NCBI RefSeq assembly: GCF_000308615.1
Contig: NZ_BAGB01000068.1
Location: 124,001-188,000, forward strand
DNA: 64,000 nt
Source of the DNA: Nocardia jiangxiensis NBRC 101359
Lineage (GTDB): Bacteria; Actinomycetota; Actinomycetes; Mycobacteriales; Mycobacteriaceae
Direction: 5' to 3'
Of the stretch, positions 40,432 through 49,045 are shown one piece after another (position 1 is the first letter of the stretch; the number at the start of each line of letters is the position of its first letter). A program made the translations under genes and the position numbers. The notes below the pieces were generated by a model. The model made no database searches. It was not told the origin of the DNA and saw only the letters and a list, made by a program, of their open reading frames with translations.

Positions 40432-42495
40432 ATGAGTGGTGCGCAGGAACAGCAGACCGACCCCTACCTCTGGCTCGAGGAGGTCACCGGCGATCGGGCC
40501 CTGGACTTCGCCCGCGCGCACAACGACGTGGTCGTCGAGCGGTTCGCCACCACGGACCGGTTCAACGAGCTCGAGCATCGCATCCTGGACATGCTCGACA
40601 CCGACACCCGCATCCCGTATCCGACTCGGCGCGCGCAGTGGCTGTACAACTTCTGGCGCGACGCCGAACATCCCAAGGGCCTCTGGCGACGCACCACCTT
40701 CGCCGAGTACGCGACCGACAGGCCCGAGTGGGAGGTGCTGATCGATCTGGACGCGCTGGCCGCGGCCGAGGAGGAGAACTGGGTGTGGGCCGGTGCGGCG
40801 GTGCTGCGGCCGGCGCAGTCCCTGGCGCTGATCAGCCTGTCCCGCGGCGGCGCGGACGCCAAGGTGGTGCGCGAATTCGATCTGCGGACCAAACAGTTCC
40901 GCGCACCCGAGGACGGCGGCTTCCACCTTCCCGAGGCCAAATCGCAGCTGAGTTGGATCGATGCCGATTCGGTCTATGTCGGCACGGATTTCGGCCCCGA
41001 CTCGCTCACCGACTCCGGCTATCCGCGGATCGCCAAGCGCTGGCCGCGCGGCACCCCGCTCGAGCAGGCGCACACCATCCTGGAGGGTGAGGCGAGCGAT
41101 GTCGCGGTCTCCGCCGGATACGACCGCACTCCCGGTTACGAACGCCATTTCGTCTCTCGCGCAACAGATTTCTACAACGAGATCGCCTATCTGATCGAGG
41201 ACGACGGCACCCTGCGCCGCCTGGAGACACCCACCGACGCCTCGGTGTCCTGGTACCGGGACTGGCTGCTGCTGCGCCTGAAGACACCGTGGGAGGTGGG
41301 CGGCGTGACCTATCCCGCGGGTGCGCTGATCACCATGAGTTTGACCGAATTCCTGGACGGCGCGAGGAATTTCGAGACGATCTTCACCCCCGACGAGCAC
41401 ACCGCACTGCACGGCTACGGCTGGACCGAACACCATCTGCTGCTGATCACCCTCGAGGATGTGCAGACCAGGCTCTACGTGCTCACCCAGACCGAGGGCG
41501 GCTGGACGCGCGAAACCCTCACCGACGTCCCGCCGATGGCGACCACCAATGTGATGAACCTCGACCCGCTCGAGGGCGGCGACGAATTCATGCTCACCTC
41601 GAGCGGTTTCACCACACCGGCCACCCTGCTGTCCGGTTCGGTGGGCGGGCCGACCACGCTGCTCAAACAGGAACCCGGATTCTTCGACACCGAGGGCATC
41701 GAGACCGAACAGTTCTTCGTCCGGTCCGATGACGGAACGATGGTGCCCTACTTCGTGATCCGGCATCGCGATCGGCGCGGGCAGGCCGGTCCGACGGTGA
41801 TGTCCGGCTACGGCGGCTTCGAGATCTCCCGCACGCCGGGCTACAACGGCGCGTCCGGGATGGGCTGGCTCGAGCGCGGCGGCACCTGGGTGATGACGAA
41901 TATCCGCGGCGGCGGCGAATACGGGCCGCAGTGGCACACCCAGGCGCTCAAGGCCGATCGGCACCGGGTCTACGAGGACTTCTCCTCGATCGCGAAAGAT
42001 CTCGTGGCTCGGGGCATTACGACCGCACCGCAGCTGGGCGCGGTGGGCGGCAGCAACGGCGGGCTGCTGATGGGCGTGATGCTCACCCGGTATCCGGAAC
42101 TGTTCGGCGCGATCGTCTGCCAGGTGCCGCTGCTGGATATGCGGCGCTATCACCTGCTGCTGGCCGGGGCGTCCTGGGTGGCCGAATACGGCGACCCGGA
42201 CAAGCCCGAGGAATGGGAGTACATCAGCAAGTACTCCCCCTACCAGAACGCGCGCGCCGACCGGCCCTATCCGCCGATCCTGCTGACCACCTCCACCCGC
42301 GACGACCGCGTCCACCCCGGCCACGCCCGCAAGATGGCCGCACTGCTCGAGGAACAGGGCCACACCCTCTGGTACCACGAGAACATCGAGGGCGGGCACG
42401 GCGGCGCGGCCGACAACAAGCAGATGGCGTTCCAGGCGGCCCTGATCTACGAGTTCTTCACCCAGATGCTCATGGAGGACCGCAAGCAGGTGTGA
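40432..42495 (+). CDS. Prolyl oligopeptidase family (S9A) serine peptidase
   Basis: A 687-residue prolyl oligopeptidase: an N-terminal seven-bladed propeller region (after DPYLWLEEVTGDRALDFARA) and a C-terminal alpha/beta hydrolase domain. The triad is Ser in AVGGSNGGLLMG, Asp in TSTRDDRVHPGH and His in IEGGHGGAAD. It cleaves short proline-containing peptides in the cytoplasm. A relative, Rv0457c, lies near lpdC in M. tuberculosis. ATGs at 40423 and 40432 are both possible; neither has a strong ribosome site. Confidence 0.93.
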   Translation: MSGAQEQQTDPYLWLEEVTGDRALDFARAHNDVVVERFATTDRFNELEHRILDMLDTDTRIPYPTRRAQWLYNFWRDAEHPKGLWRRTTFAEYATDRPEWEVLIDLDALAAAEEENWVWAGAAVLRPAQSLALISLSRGGADAKVVREFDLRTKQFRAPEDGGFHLPEAKSQLSWIDADSVYVGTDFGPDSLTDSGYPRIAKRWPRGTPLEQAHTILEGEASDVAVSAGYDRTPGYERHFVSRATDFYNEIAYLIEDDGTLRRLETPTDASVSWYRDWLLLRLKTPWEVGGVTYPAGALITMSLTEFLDGARNFETIFTPDEHTALHGYGWTEHHLLLITLEDVQTRLYVLTQTEGGWTRETLTDVPPMATTNVMNLDPLEGGDEFMLTSSGFTTPATLLSGSVGGPTTLLKQEPGFFDTEGIETEQFFVRSDDGTMVPYFVIRHRDRRGQAGPTVMSGYGGFEISRTPGYNGASGMGWLERGGTWVMTNIRGGGEYGPQWHTQALKADRHRVYEDFSSIAKDLVARGITTAPQLGAVGGSNGGLLMGVMLTRYPELFGAIVCQVPLLDMRRYHLLLAGASWVAEYGDPDKPEEWEYISKYSPYQNARADRPYPPILLTTSTRDDRVHPGHARKMAALLEEQGHTLWYHENIEGGHGGAADNKQMAFQAALIYEFFTQMLMEDRKQV

Positions 42496-42496
42496 A

Positions 42497-43357
42497 TCAC
42501 CGGTCCCGCAGCCAGGTTTCGATGCGATCGACCGTGCTGCCGGGATCGGTGATCCAGCCGTTGTGCCCCAACGGTTTCGGCTCGTGCCAGGTCGTCACCG
42601 CGGCGTTCGGCAGCTTCTCCAGCAGGTGCGCGGCCGAACCGCGCGGGGTCAGATCGTCGCCCTCGATGGTGATCGACAGCACCGGCAGTTTCAGGCGCGC
42701 GATGCGTTCCTCGTAGTCTATATCCGCACCGACGGGGACGAATCGGCCGGTGCGGGCCAGCCGCGCCCAGTCGGAGATGAGTACCTTGGACTGGCGGCCG
42801 AATCCTCCGGCGGTGATGCGGTCGCCGGGCCAGAAGCCCGCGAGATTGGCCGTGAGCGAGATGGCGGCCGGACCCAGCAGCATTCCGGACCGGAAGATTC
42901 CGCTGTAACCGCGGAAATACGGTGTGCCGGAGGCGATCAGGATCAGCCCGCCCAGGCGGCCGCGGATCCGCGCGGCGTACATCGTGGCGAGTTGCCCACC
43001 CATGCTGTGCCCCAACAGAATCGGCGTGCTGTCCGGGAAACGTTCGCGCACCACCTCGAAGATCGCCGGGAAGTCCACCGAGACGAGTTCGTGGTAGCCG
43101 TAGGTGCTGTCCGCATCCGGTTTCGGACTGCTGTCGCCGTTTCCGCGCAACTCCCCGATCGCCACGTCCACTCCGCGTCCGGCCAGCTCCCGGGCGAAAT
43201 CGCCGTAATAGATCCCCGGCACCCCCAGCCCGGGAATGATCACCACCACCGCCCGCGGCGCATCCGGTGTGATCGGATGCCGATGCTGCCCGCGGGCCGC
43301 AACCAACCGCACCGGCACGGTACTACCATCGGGCACCTGAATCGGAACAGTCTCCAT
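42497..43357 (-). CDS. Alpha/beta hydrolase (serine aminopeptidase/monoacylglycerol-lipase-like)
   Basis: A 286-residue cytoplasmic alpha/beta hydrolase. The oxyanion segment is VVVIIPGLGVPGIYYGDFA, the nucleophile is Ser in LLGHSMGGQLA, and late Asp (IEGDDLTP) and His (KPLGHNGW) complete the triad. The cap domain (TPYFRGYSGIFRSGMLLG) resembles monoglyceride lipases. The substrate is unknown. It is convergent with the peptidase gene, with one base between stops. Confidence 0.82.
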   Translation of the reverse strand: METVPIQVPDGSTVPVRLVAARGQHRHPITPDAPRAVVVIIPGLGVPGIYYGDFARELAGRGVDVAIGELRGNGDSSPKPDADSTYGYHELVSVDFPAIFEVVRERFPDSTPILLGHSMGGQLATMYAARIRGRLGGLILIASGTPYFRGYSGIFRSGMLLGPAAISLTANLAGFWPGDRITAGGFGRQSKVLISDWARLARTGRFVPVGADIDYEERIARLKLPVLSITIEGDDLTPRGSAAHLLEKLPNAAVTTWHEPKPLGHNGWITDPGSTVDRIETWLRDR

Positions 43358-43382
43358 GCGGGCACGCTACCGCGCGCACGTC

Positions 43383-45056
43383 TCAGGCACTGACCGTGTC
43401 CGGCTCGGGGGTATCCCTCTCGACGCCTTCGCTGCGCTGCAACAACTCGCCCAGTCCGGTGCGGGTGGTGACCACGACGATCTGATTGCCTTCGGCGAGT
43501 TCGGTATCCGGGGCGGGCTGCCATTCGAGTCCCGCGCCCCCGCTGTGCTGCATGGCGATGACACGGGTGTGTTCGGGCAGGTCCGCGGTGTCCAGCGGCT
43601 TGCCGACCAGGTCCGAACCCGCTTGCACCGGAACCTCGGCGACCATCAGGTGGGCCGCGCCGACCGACAGCGTCGCGATCACCCGCCGTTCACTCATCGC
43701 CGCCGCGAATCCGTCGGCGGCGAGCTGGAAGACGCTGCGCACCACGGCTTTGCGCAGACTGCGCTGCACCCGGTCGGCGAGATCGTCGTCGGACAGGCGC
43801 AGCACCACCTGCAGATCGTCACGATAGGACTGGCCGAGCATGGCGGCCTCGAGATTCACCGCATCACTGCTGGTGGCCAGCACGAGGGCCCGCGCCCGCG
43901 AAACACCGGCCGCGCGCAGCGAATCGTCCCAGGTGGCCTGGCCGATGACGACCGGCGCCCCCAGCGCGCGAGCCTGCGCGACACCGCGCGCGTTCTCGTC
44001 GTGATCCAACCCGACCACGCGAACACCGAGGTCGCTGAGCTGTTCGAGAACGCGTCGACCGACATTGCCGAGCCCGGCCACGATGACGTGATCGGTGAAG
44101 CGGGCCGGATCGGGCGCGCTGACATCGGACAGTTGCGCCCGCAAAACCCCGCCCACCACCAGCGCGGTCACCACCGGCGTCATCGTCAGGCCCAGGAAGG
44201 TGATGGCCAGCTGCACCACCTTGAACGTCGTACTCTTCTCCGGCTCGGGTGCGGCCGCCCCCGCCGCATCCAACATCGTCTCGTAAACCGCTGTGCCCCA
44301 GCCAGTTCCAACCATGACTAACAGACAGCAGCCGAACGCTATCATCGCGATCAGCCCCAGCAGCAGCCGAATCAGGGCGTGGCGCGCCAGATACCGGATC
44401 AGGCTCAGCCAGACTCGCGGCGCACCAGGCGAATACGGCTCCCGGCCGGACAGTGCGAGCACCCGCCCGGTCGCGGGCGCGACGGGTGTCAGCGCGATAT
44501 CCGATCCGGGCCCCTCCACGAGTCCGCACACCACCCGGTCCGCGGGCGTCTCGGCCGAACTCCCCACATACAGGGTGCGATCGGCCAGCCGCAGATAGTC
44601 GAAGGCATTCTCACTGACCGCCGCCGCGATGAACGAGGGCGCGGCCATCTCCGACATGGACAGCACCACACAGTCGGCGAACAACGTCCGAATGCGAAAT
44701 CCCAAGCCGGTGTTGAACATTCGGATGACCAGCCGGATCCCCGGATTCAGCTCGTTCGCCCGCAGCGCCGCGTGAAAGTTCTCCACATCGGCCTGATCCA
44801 CCAGCGCCAACGCGCGCGCCTCGGCCACTCCGGCGGCCCGCAACGTCTTCTCGTCGATCCGCGACGCACACTGGATCCGAACCCGCTCCAACCGCTCGAG
44901 CTGCGGAATGTAACTCCCCTCGAGGTTCGGCACCACCACCGTCACCGTGGCCCGCGCGAACCGAGTCACCAGCCGCAACGCCAACTGATAAACGAGCGGA
45001 TTATCCCCGCAGACAACGAAACCCGGCCCCACCGCATGCTCCTGCCCCGAACTCAC
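43383..45056 (-). CDS. TrkA-N/RCK-domain ion-channel-like membrane protein
   Basis: A 557-residue protein with two NAD-binding RCK (TrkA-N) domains flanking a short membrane part. The first domain begins GFVVCGDNPLVYQLALRL, the second HVIVAGLGNVGRRVLEQL, and a C-terminal TrkA-C domain follows. The middle has two or three hydrophobic helices (ALIRLLLGLIAMIAFGCCLLVM; AITFLGLTMTPVVTALVVGGVL). No TVGYG-type selectivity filter can be found, unlike potassium channels. The layout resembles CASTOR/POLLUX-type channels. Ion and function are uncertain. Confidence 0.8.
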   Translation of the reverse strand: MSSGQEHAVGPGFVVCGDNPLVYQLALRLVTRFARATVTVVVPNLEGSYIPQLERLERVRIQCASRIDEKTLRAAGVAEARALALVDQADVENFHAALRANELNPGIRLVIRMFNTGLGFRIRTLFADCVVLSMSEMAAPSFIAAAVSENAFDYLRLADRTLYVGSSAETPADRVVCGLVEGPGSDIALTPVAPATGRVLALSGREPYSPGAPRVWLSLIRYLARHALIRLLLGLIAMIAFGCCLLVMVGTGWGTAVYETMLDAAGAAAPEPEKSTTFKVVQLAITFLGLTMTPVVTALVVGGVLRAQLSDVSAPDPARFTDHVIVAGLGNVGRRVLEQLSDLGVRVVGLDHDENARGVAQARALGAPVVIGQATWDDSLRAAGVSRARALVLATSSDAVNLEAAMLGQSYRDDLQVVLRLSDDDLADRVQRSLRKAVVRSVFQLAADGFAAAMSERRVIATLSVGAAHLMVAEVPVQAGSDLVGKPLDTADLPEHTRVIAMQHSGGAGLEWQPAPDTELAEGNQIVVVTTRTGLGELLQRSEGVERDTPEPDTVSA

Positions 45057-45085
45057 CAGCCGATGCTAGCGCGCTCGGGGGCATT

Positions 45086-45718
45086 TCAAGCTCCTACTGC
45101 ACCTATGATGATTCTGCGTAACACGCGGATGATGTCGTCCAGGCTGGGGCGGGGGTCGGTGCCGCTCCAGGCGTCGACGACGTAGTTGACCGCGCCGATG
45201 ATCGCCAGGACCCGCATCTCGTAGTCGCCGGTCGGGATTTCTCCGTGTAGCGCAGCGTCTTCCGCGGCGCCGGCCAGCAGGGCGCCCCAGGCGCGGCGCA
45301 ATTCCAGCCGAAACTTTTCCACCTTCGGGCCCGCGCCGACCACTTCGACCAATGCCACCCGGGCCTTGCGCGGATCGCGGCCGATCGCCTCGATATAGGA
45401 ACGCACACAGGCGTCGATGACCTCGACCGCGGGACGATCGGCATGAGAGGCCAATGCGGCGGCGACCGCGTCTCGCGATTGCCTGTCGATCTGTTCGTAG
45501 AGCTCGAGTAACAGCGATTCGCGGCCGGTGAACTCCTCGTAGAACTGTCGCGAGGAGAGGCCGGCGTCTTTGCAGATCGCACCGACCGAACTATTTCCAT
45601 ACCCGTCTCTGGCGAACACCGTCAATCCGGACTCCAGAAAACGCGCACGTCGTTGTCGCTGCCGGTCTTCTACGGGCTGCCCGGCGTACATTCTGCCCGC
45701 ATTAGTCTCCTGTGACAT
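45086..45718 (-). CDS. TetR-family transcriptional regulator
   Basis: A 210-residue TetR protein with the helix-turn-helix in FARDGYGNSSVGAICKDAGLSSRQFYEEFTGRESLLLELY. The ligand domain shows no identifying motif. ATG at 45718 (MSQETNAG) is preferred; an in-frame start at 45757 would lie inside a strong hairpin. No ribosome site is visible. It lies just upstream of the channel-like gene on the same strand (29 bases), so it may regulate that gene. Confidence 0.85.
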   Translation of the reverse strand: MSQETNAGRMYAGQPVEDRQRQRRARFLESGLTVFARDGYGNSSVGAICKDAGLSSRQFYEEFTGRESLLLELYEQIDRQSRDAVAAALASHADRPAVEVIDACVRSYIEAIGRDPRKARVALVEVVGAGPKVEKFRLELRRAWGALLAGAAEDAALHGEIPTGDYEMRVLAIIGAVNYVVDAWSGTDPRPSLDDIIRVLRRIIIGAVGA

Positions 45719-45734
45719 TGCGCCAGACAATACA

Positions 45735-45771
45735 GAAGGGCCCGATCCCCTCGTCATGGATCGGGCCCTTC
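45735..45771 (+). terminator. Terminator-like hairpin in the TetR leader
   Basis: A perfect 14-bp stem, GAAGGGCCCGATCC (45735-45748) with GGATCGGGCCCTTC (45758-45771), loop of nine, followed on the plus strand by GTTTTC. No plus-strand gene precedes it. On the minus strand it is the 5' leader of the TetR gene, 17 bases before the ATG, and may act there instead. Confidence 0.55.
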
Positions 45772-46064
45772 GTTTTCACCTTCGACCAACCGGGCATTAG
45801 CCGAAAGTTGGCTGTATTACCGGCAATACCGATGACCTACCGCACCGGGCCGGTGTCCAACCGTTAGCCAACTCGGAGCATTCCGAGCGGCCCTCGCAAT
45901 CATAACCGTTTTATAGGATTTTTCTAGAGTTAATTTGAATCGTCTCACTGAACGCGCGCAGGACCGCCCGCCATTCTCCGGAACGTCCGGTACGGCCCCA
46001 TCCACTCATCGCCCGCAAGCTGACACTCGTTACAACACCCGGCGAACACTCGTGACGGCACAAC

Positions 46065-46100
46065 GAGAAAGGGCCGCGGACGGTGATCCGTCCGCGGCCC
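46065..46100 (-). terminator. Rho-independent terminator after hsaF
   Basis: A perfect 13-bp stem (46088-46100 with 46071-46083), four-base loop, followed on the minus strand by TTTCTCG. It lies 16 bases after the hsaF stop and ends the hsaEGF operon. Confidence 0.8.
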
Positions 46101-46115
46101 CTCGGGCAGCTGTGG

Positions 46116-47168
46116 TCAGGCGGTGACGGCCTGCTGCTCGCGCTGAAGTTCCAGCGCGATATCGATCAACTGGTCCTCCTGCCCGCCGACGAGCTTGCGC
46201 TTACCCGCGCGCACCAGCATCTCCGCCGCGGAGACCCCGTACCGCTCGGCTTGGCGCTCAGCATGTTTGAGGAAGCTCGAGTACACACCCGCGTAGCCCA
46301 TCATCAGAGCCTGACGATCGAGCAGACATTCCTGCGGCATCGCCGGACGCACCACGTCCTCGGCCGCATCGGCGATCGCGAAGAAGTCGATCCCGGTCTT
46401 GATGCCGATCTTGTCGGCCACCCCGATGAACGCCTCGACCGGCGTATTGCCCGCGCCCGCGCCGAACCGCCGTGCGCTCCCGTCGATCTGCTTCGCACCC
46501 GCGCGCACCGCGTAGATCGAATTCGCCACGGCCAGATCGAGATTCTCGTGCCCGTGGAAACCGACCTGCGCATCATCACCCAGCTCGGCGACCAGCGCGG
46601 AGATGCGATCGGAGACCTGATCCAGCACCAGCGCACCCGCCGAGTCGACGACGTACACGCACTGGCATCCGGCATCGGCCATGATCCGGGCCTGCTTGGC
46701 CAGCACCTCCGGCGGCTGCGAATGCGACATCATCAGGAAGCCCACGGTCTCCAGACCCAGATCCCGCGCATAGCCGAAGTGCTGGATGGACACATCCGCC
46801 TCGGTGCAGTGCGTGGCGATGCGCACGATCGACGCACCGTTGTCCTGCGAGATCTTGATGTCCTCCTTGACGCCCACACCGGGCAGCATGAGAACCGCGA
46901 TCTTGGCCTGCTTCGCGGTCTGCGCCGCGATGGTGACCAGTTCCTGCTCGGGGGTCTTGGAGAATCCGTAGTTGAACGAGGATCCGCCCAGGCCGTCGCC
47001 GTGCGTCACCTCGATCACCGGAATACCCGAGTTGTCCAGGGCCGCAACGATATCGCGCACCTCGGTCGCAGTGAACTGATGCCGCTTGTGGTGCGATCCG
47101 TCCCGCAGCGAGGTATCGGTGACGCGAACGTCCAACTCCTGCGAATAGGGCTGCTTCACGTAATTCAT
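46116..47168 (-). CDS. hsaF: 4-hydroxy-2-oxovalerate (4-hydroxy-2-ketohexanoate) aldolase
   Basis: A 350-residue DmpG/HsaF-type class II aldolase. The metal-binding start is VTDTSLRDGSHHKRHQF, and a second metal site is in GFHGHENLDLAVAN. It splits 4-hydroxy-2-oxo acids into pyruvate and an aldehyde; in steroid catabolism the substrate carries one extra carbon and propanal results. The aldehyde is channelled to HsaG, encoded directly upstream with 14 bases between. ATG at 47168 has GGGAG seven bases before it. The order hsaE-hsaG-hsaF next to kstD equals Rv3536c-Rv3534c in M. tuberculosis. Confidence 0.95.
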   Translation of the reverse strand: MNYVKQPYSQELDVRVTDTSLRDGSHHKRHQFTATEVRDIVAALDNSGIPVIEVTHGDGLGGSSFNYGFSKTPEQELVTIAAQTAKQAKIAVLMLPGVGVKEDIKISQDNGASIVRIATHCTEADVSIQHFGYARDLGLETVGFLMMSHSQPPEVLAKQARIMADAGCQCVYVVDSAGALVLDQVSDRISALVAELGDDAQVGFHGHENLDLAVANSIYAVRAGAKQIDGSARRFGAGAGNTPVEAFIGVADKIGIKTGIDFFAIADAAEDVVRPAMPQECLLDRQALMMGYAGVYSSFLKHAERQAERYGVSAAEMLVRAGKRKLVGGQEDQLIDIALELQREQQAVTA

Positions 47169-47182
47169 GATGGTGCTCCCTT

Positions 47183-48109
47183 CTACACCCGGGCCGAGAG
47201 GATCTGATCGGCGACGACCTCGCCGACCCGCGTCGCGGCGGCGGTCATGATGTCCAGGTTGCCCGCGTACGGCGGCAGGAAATCACCCGCGCCCTCGACC
47301 TCCACGAACACCGAAACCTTCGCCATGCCACCGGAAACCACGCTCGGCTCGTCGAACTGCGGCTCGTTGAGCAACCGGTATCCCGGCACGTACTGCTGAA
47401 TGTCCGCGACCATCCGATGGATCGATTCCGCGATCGCCGCGGTGTCGGCGTCCTCGGGAATCGCGGCGAAGATGGTGTCGCGCATGATCATCGGCGGCTC
47501 GGCCGGGTTCAGGATGATGATCGCCTTACCCCGCTTCGCTCCGCCGATGGTCTCCACGCCCCTGGACGTGGTCTTGGTGAATTCGTCGATGTTCGCGCGA
47601 GTTCCGGGCCCGGCCGACACCGAGGACACCGACGCGACGATCTCCGCGTAGGGCACCTCGACCACCCGCGACACGGCCGCGACGATCGGAATCGTCGCCT
47701 GCCCGCCGCAGGTGATCATGTTGACGTTCGGGGTATCCAGATTCGCGTCCAGGTTCACCGGCGGCACCACCGCCGGACCGACCGCGGCCGGGGTCAGATC
47801 GATCGCGCGGATCCCCGCCTCGGCGTACTTCGGCGCGTACTCCCGGTGCACGTAGGCCGAGGTCGCCTCGAACAGCATGTCCGGCTTCTCCGGCAAGCCC
47901 AGCAGCCATTCCGCGCCCTCGTGCGAGGTCTCCAGACCGAGCCCGGCCGCACGCTTCAAACCCTCACTGCCCGGGTCGATTCCGATCATCCAGCGCGGTT
48001 CGATCCGGTCCGAACGCAGCAATTTGTACAGCAGATCGGTGCTGATGTTGCCGGACCCGACGATGGCGGCCGAAACCTTCTTCCCGGCGGCATTTCCGTT
48101 GTCGCTCAC
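47183..48109 (-). CDS. hsaG: Acylating acetaldehyde/propanal dehydrogenase
   Basis: A 308-residue DmpF/HsaG-type enzyme that oxidises the aldehyde from HsaF to acetyl-CoA or propionyl-CoA. The NAD motif is AAIVGSGNISTDLLYKL and the catalytic cysteine is in NMITCGGQATIPIV. GTG at 48109 is the start, since GAGGAG lies six bases upstream and the family N-terminus begins here. The gene starts ten bases after the hsaE stop. It forms a channelling complex with HsaF. Confidence 0.95.
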   Translation of the reverse strand: MSDNGNAAGKKVSAAIVGSGNISTDLLYKLLRSDRIEPRWMIGIDPGSEGLKRAAGLGLETSHEGAEWLLGLPEKPDMLFEATSAYVHREYAPKYAEAGIRAIDLTPAAVGPAVVPPVNLDANLDTPNVNMITCGGQATIPIVAAVSRVVEVPYAEIVASVSSVSAGPGTRANIDEFTKTTSRGVETIGGAKRGKAIIILNPAEPPMIMRDTIFAAIPEDADTAAIAESIHRMVADIQQYVPGYRLLNEPQFDEPSVVSGGMAKVSVFVEVEGAGDFLPPYAGNLDIMTAAATRVGEVVADQILSARV

Positions 48110-48119
48110 TCGACTCTCC

Positions 48120-48905
48120 TCAGCTGAAACGCAAACGAACAGAACCGAGTCCGTCGAACTCGGCATGGAAGTCATCGCCCGGACGGGCGTCGATCGCGCG
48201 GGTGCACGAACCGGGCAGCACGATGTCACCGGCCTTCAACCGCACGCCGAACGAGGCGACCTTGCGCGCCAGCCACGCCACCGCGATCGTCGGATCGCCC
48301 AGTACCGCATCGCTGCGGCCCTCGGCGATCGGTTCACCGTTGCGGGTCAGGCGGGCGTCGATCTTCTTGACGTCCAACGCATCCGGCGCGATCCGCTCGG
48401 GTCCGAGCACCCAGCCCGCCGAGGACGCGTTGTCGGCGATGGTGTCGCACAGGGCGATCTTCCAGTCCTTGATCCGGCTGTCGATCAACTCGATCGAGGG
48501 CGCGTAGGCGACCGTCGCGGCCAGCACATCGGCCTCGGTGCAGTCCTCGCCGGGCAGATCCGCGCCCAGCACGAATCCGACCTCCACCTCGACTCGCGGA
48601 TAGAGGTACTTCGAGGTGTCCACGGGTGTGTTCTCGAACACTTCCATCTCGCCGAGCAGATGGCCGTAGTCCGGCTCGTCCACGCCCATCATCTGCTGCA
48701 TCGCCTCGGACGAGAGCCCGACCTTGTGGCCGACGACCTTCGCACCGCCGTCCAGGCGAGCGCGGATGTTGCGCAACTGGATCTCGTAGGAATCGACCAC
48801 GTCGATGTCGGGATAGCGCGCGAGGAGCGGGTCGATCGGCACCCGGTCTCGTTCGGCGGCCGCGAGCTCCGCAGCCAGTTCCCTCCGTACCGCGTCGGAC
48901 AGCAC
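48120..48905 (-). CDS. hsaE: 2-hydroxypenta-2,4-dienoate (2-hydroxyhexa-2,4-dienoate) hydratase
   Basis: A 261-residue metal-dependent hydratase of the fumarylacetoacetase-like family, the HsaE step that turns the 2-hydroxydienoate from steroid ring A/B cleavage into a 4-hydroxy-2-oxo acid. Family features are VGHKVGLSSEAMQQMMGVDEPDYG, the metal-site acids in RVEVEVGFVLGADL and VLPGSCTRAIDARPGDDF. GTG at 48905 follows GGAAG. It is the first gene of the minus-strand operon and diverges from kstD, with a KstR box between. Confidence 0.93.
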   Translation of the reverse strand: MLSDAVRRELAAELAAAERDRVPIDPLLARYPDIDVVDSYEIQLRNIRARLDGGAKVVGHKVGLSSEAMQQMMGVDEPDYGHLLGEMEVFENTPVDTSKYLYPRVEVEVGFVLGADLPGEDCTEADVLAATVAYAPSIELIDSRIKDWKIALCDTIADNASSAGWVLGPERIAPDALDVKKIDARLTRNGEPIAEGRSDAVLGDPTIAVAWLARKVASFGVRLKAGDIVLPGSCTRAIDARPGDDFHAEFDGLGSVRLRFS

Positions 48906-49030
48906 GCTACTTCCTTCCACTGAGGGCCCGGTCCGGTGACTGAGACAGAAACTGAAACGAGTTTTCCTGCGGAAACTTGCCCCAGCAGTACCTTCTGCCT
49001 GACCAATATAGACCAAACGTAGGCCGATTC

Positions 49031-49044
49031 TATAACGTGTTCTA
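49031..49044. promoter_or_regulatory. KstR-type operator between hsaE and kstD
   Basis: TATAACGTGTTCTA fits TnnAACnnGTTnnA exactly, the core recognised by the TetR-family cholesterol repressor KstR. It ends one base before the kstD ATG and lies 125 bases from the hsaE start, so it can control both operons. KstR itself is not encoded in this window. Confidence 0.85.
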
Positions 49045-49045
49045 C

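Larger units (their letters stand above)
45719..46115. other. Intergenic region with two hairpins between TetR and hsaF
   Basis: 397 bases without a gene. It contains a terminator-like hairpin close to the TetR gene, the hsaF terminator, an inverted pair AGTTGGCT (45806-45813)/AGCCAACT (45866-45873), the small palindrome GTATT-ACCGGC-AATAC, and an unusually A/T-rich stretch at 45897-45945. These may be the TetR promoter and operator. Confidence 0.5.

Noticed and set aside
40426..42399. A 657-codon minus-strand frame opposite the prolyl oligopeptidase
   Set aside because: The plus-strand frame has the full catalytic triad and family length; the minus frame shows no recognisable motif.
45086..45718. 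The TetR gene near the hsa operon as KstR
   Set aside because: Its helix-turn-helix and N-terminus do not resemble KstR, and it is separated from the hsa genes by the hsaF terminator.
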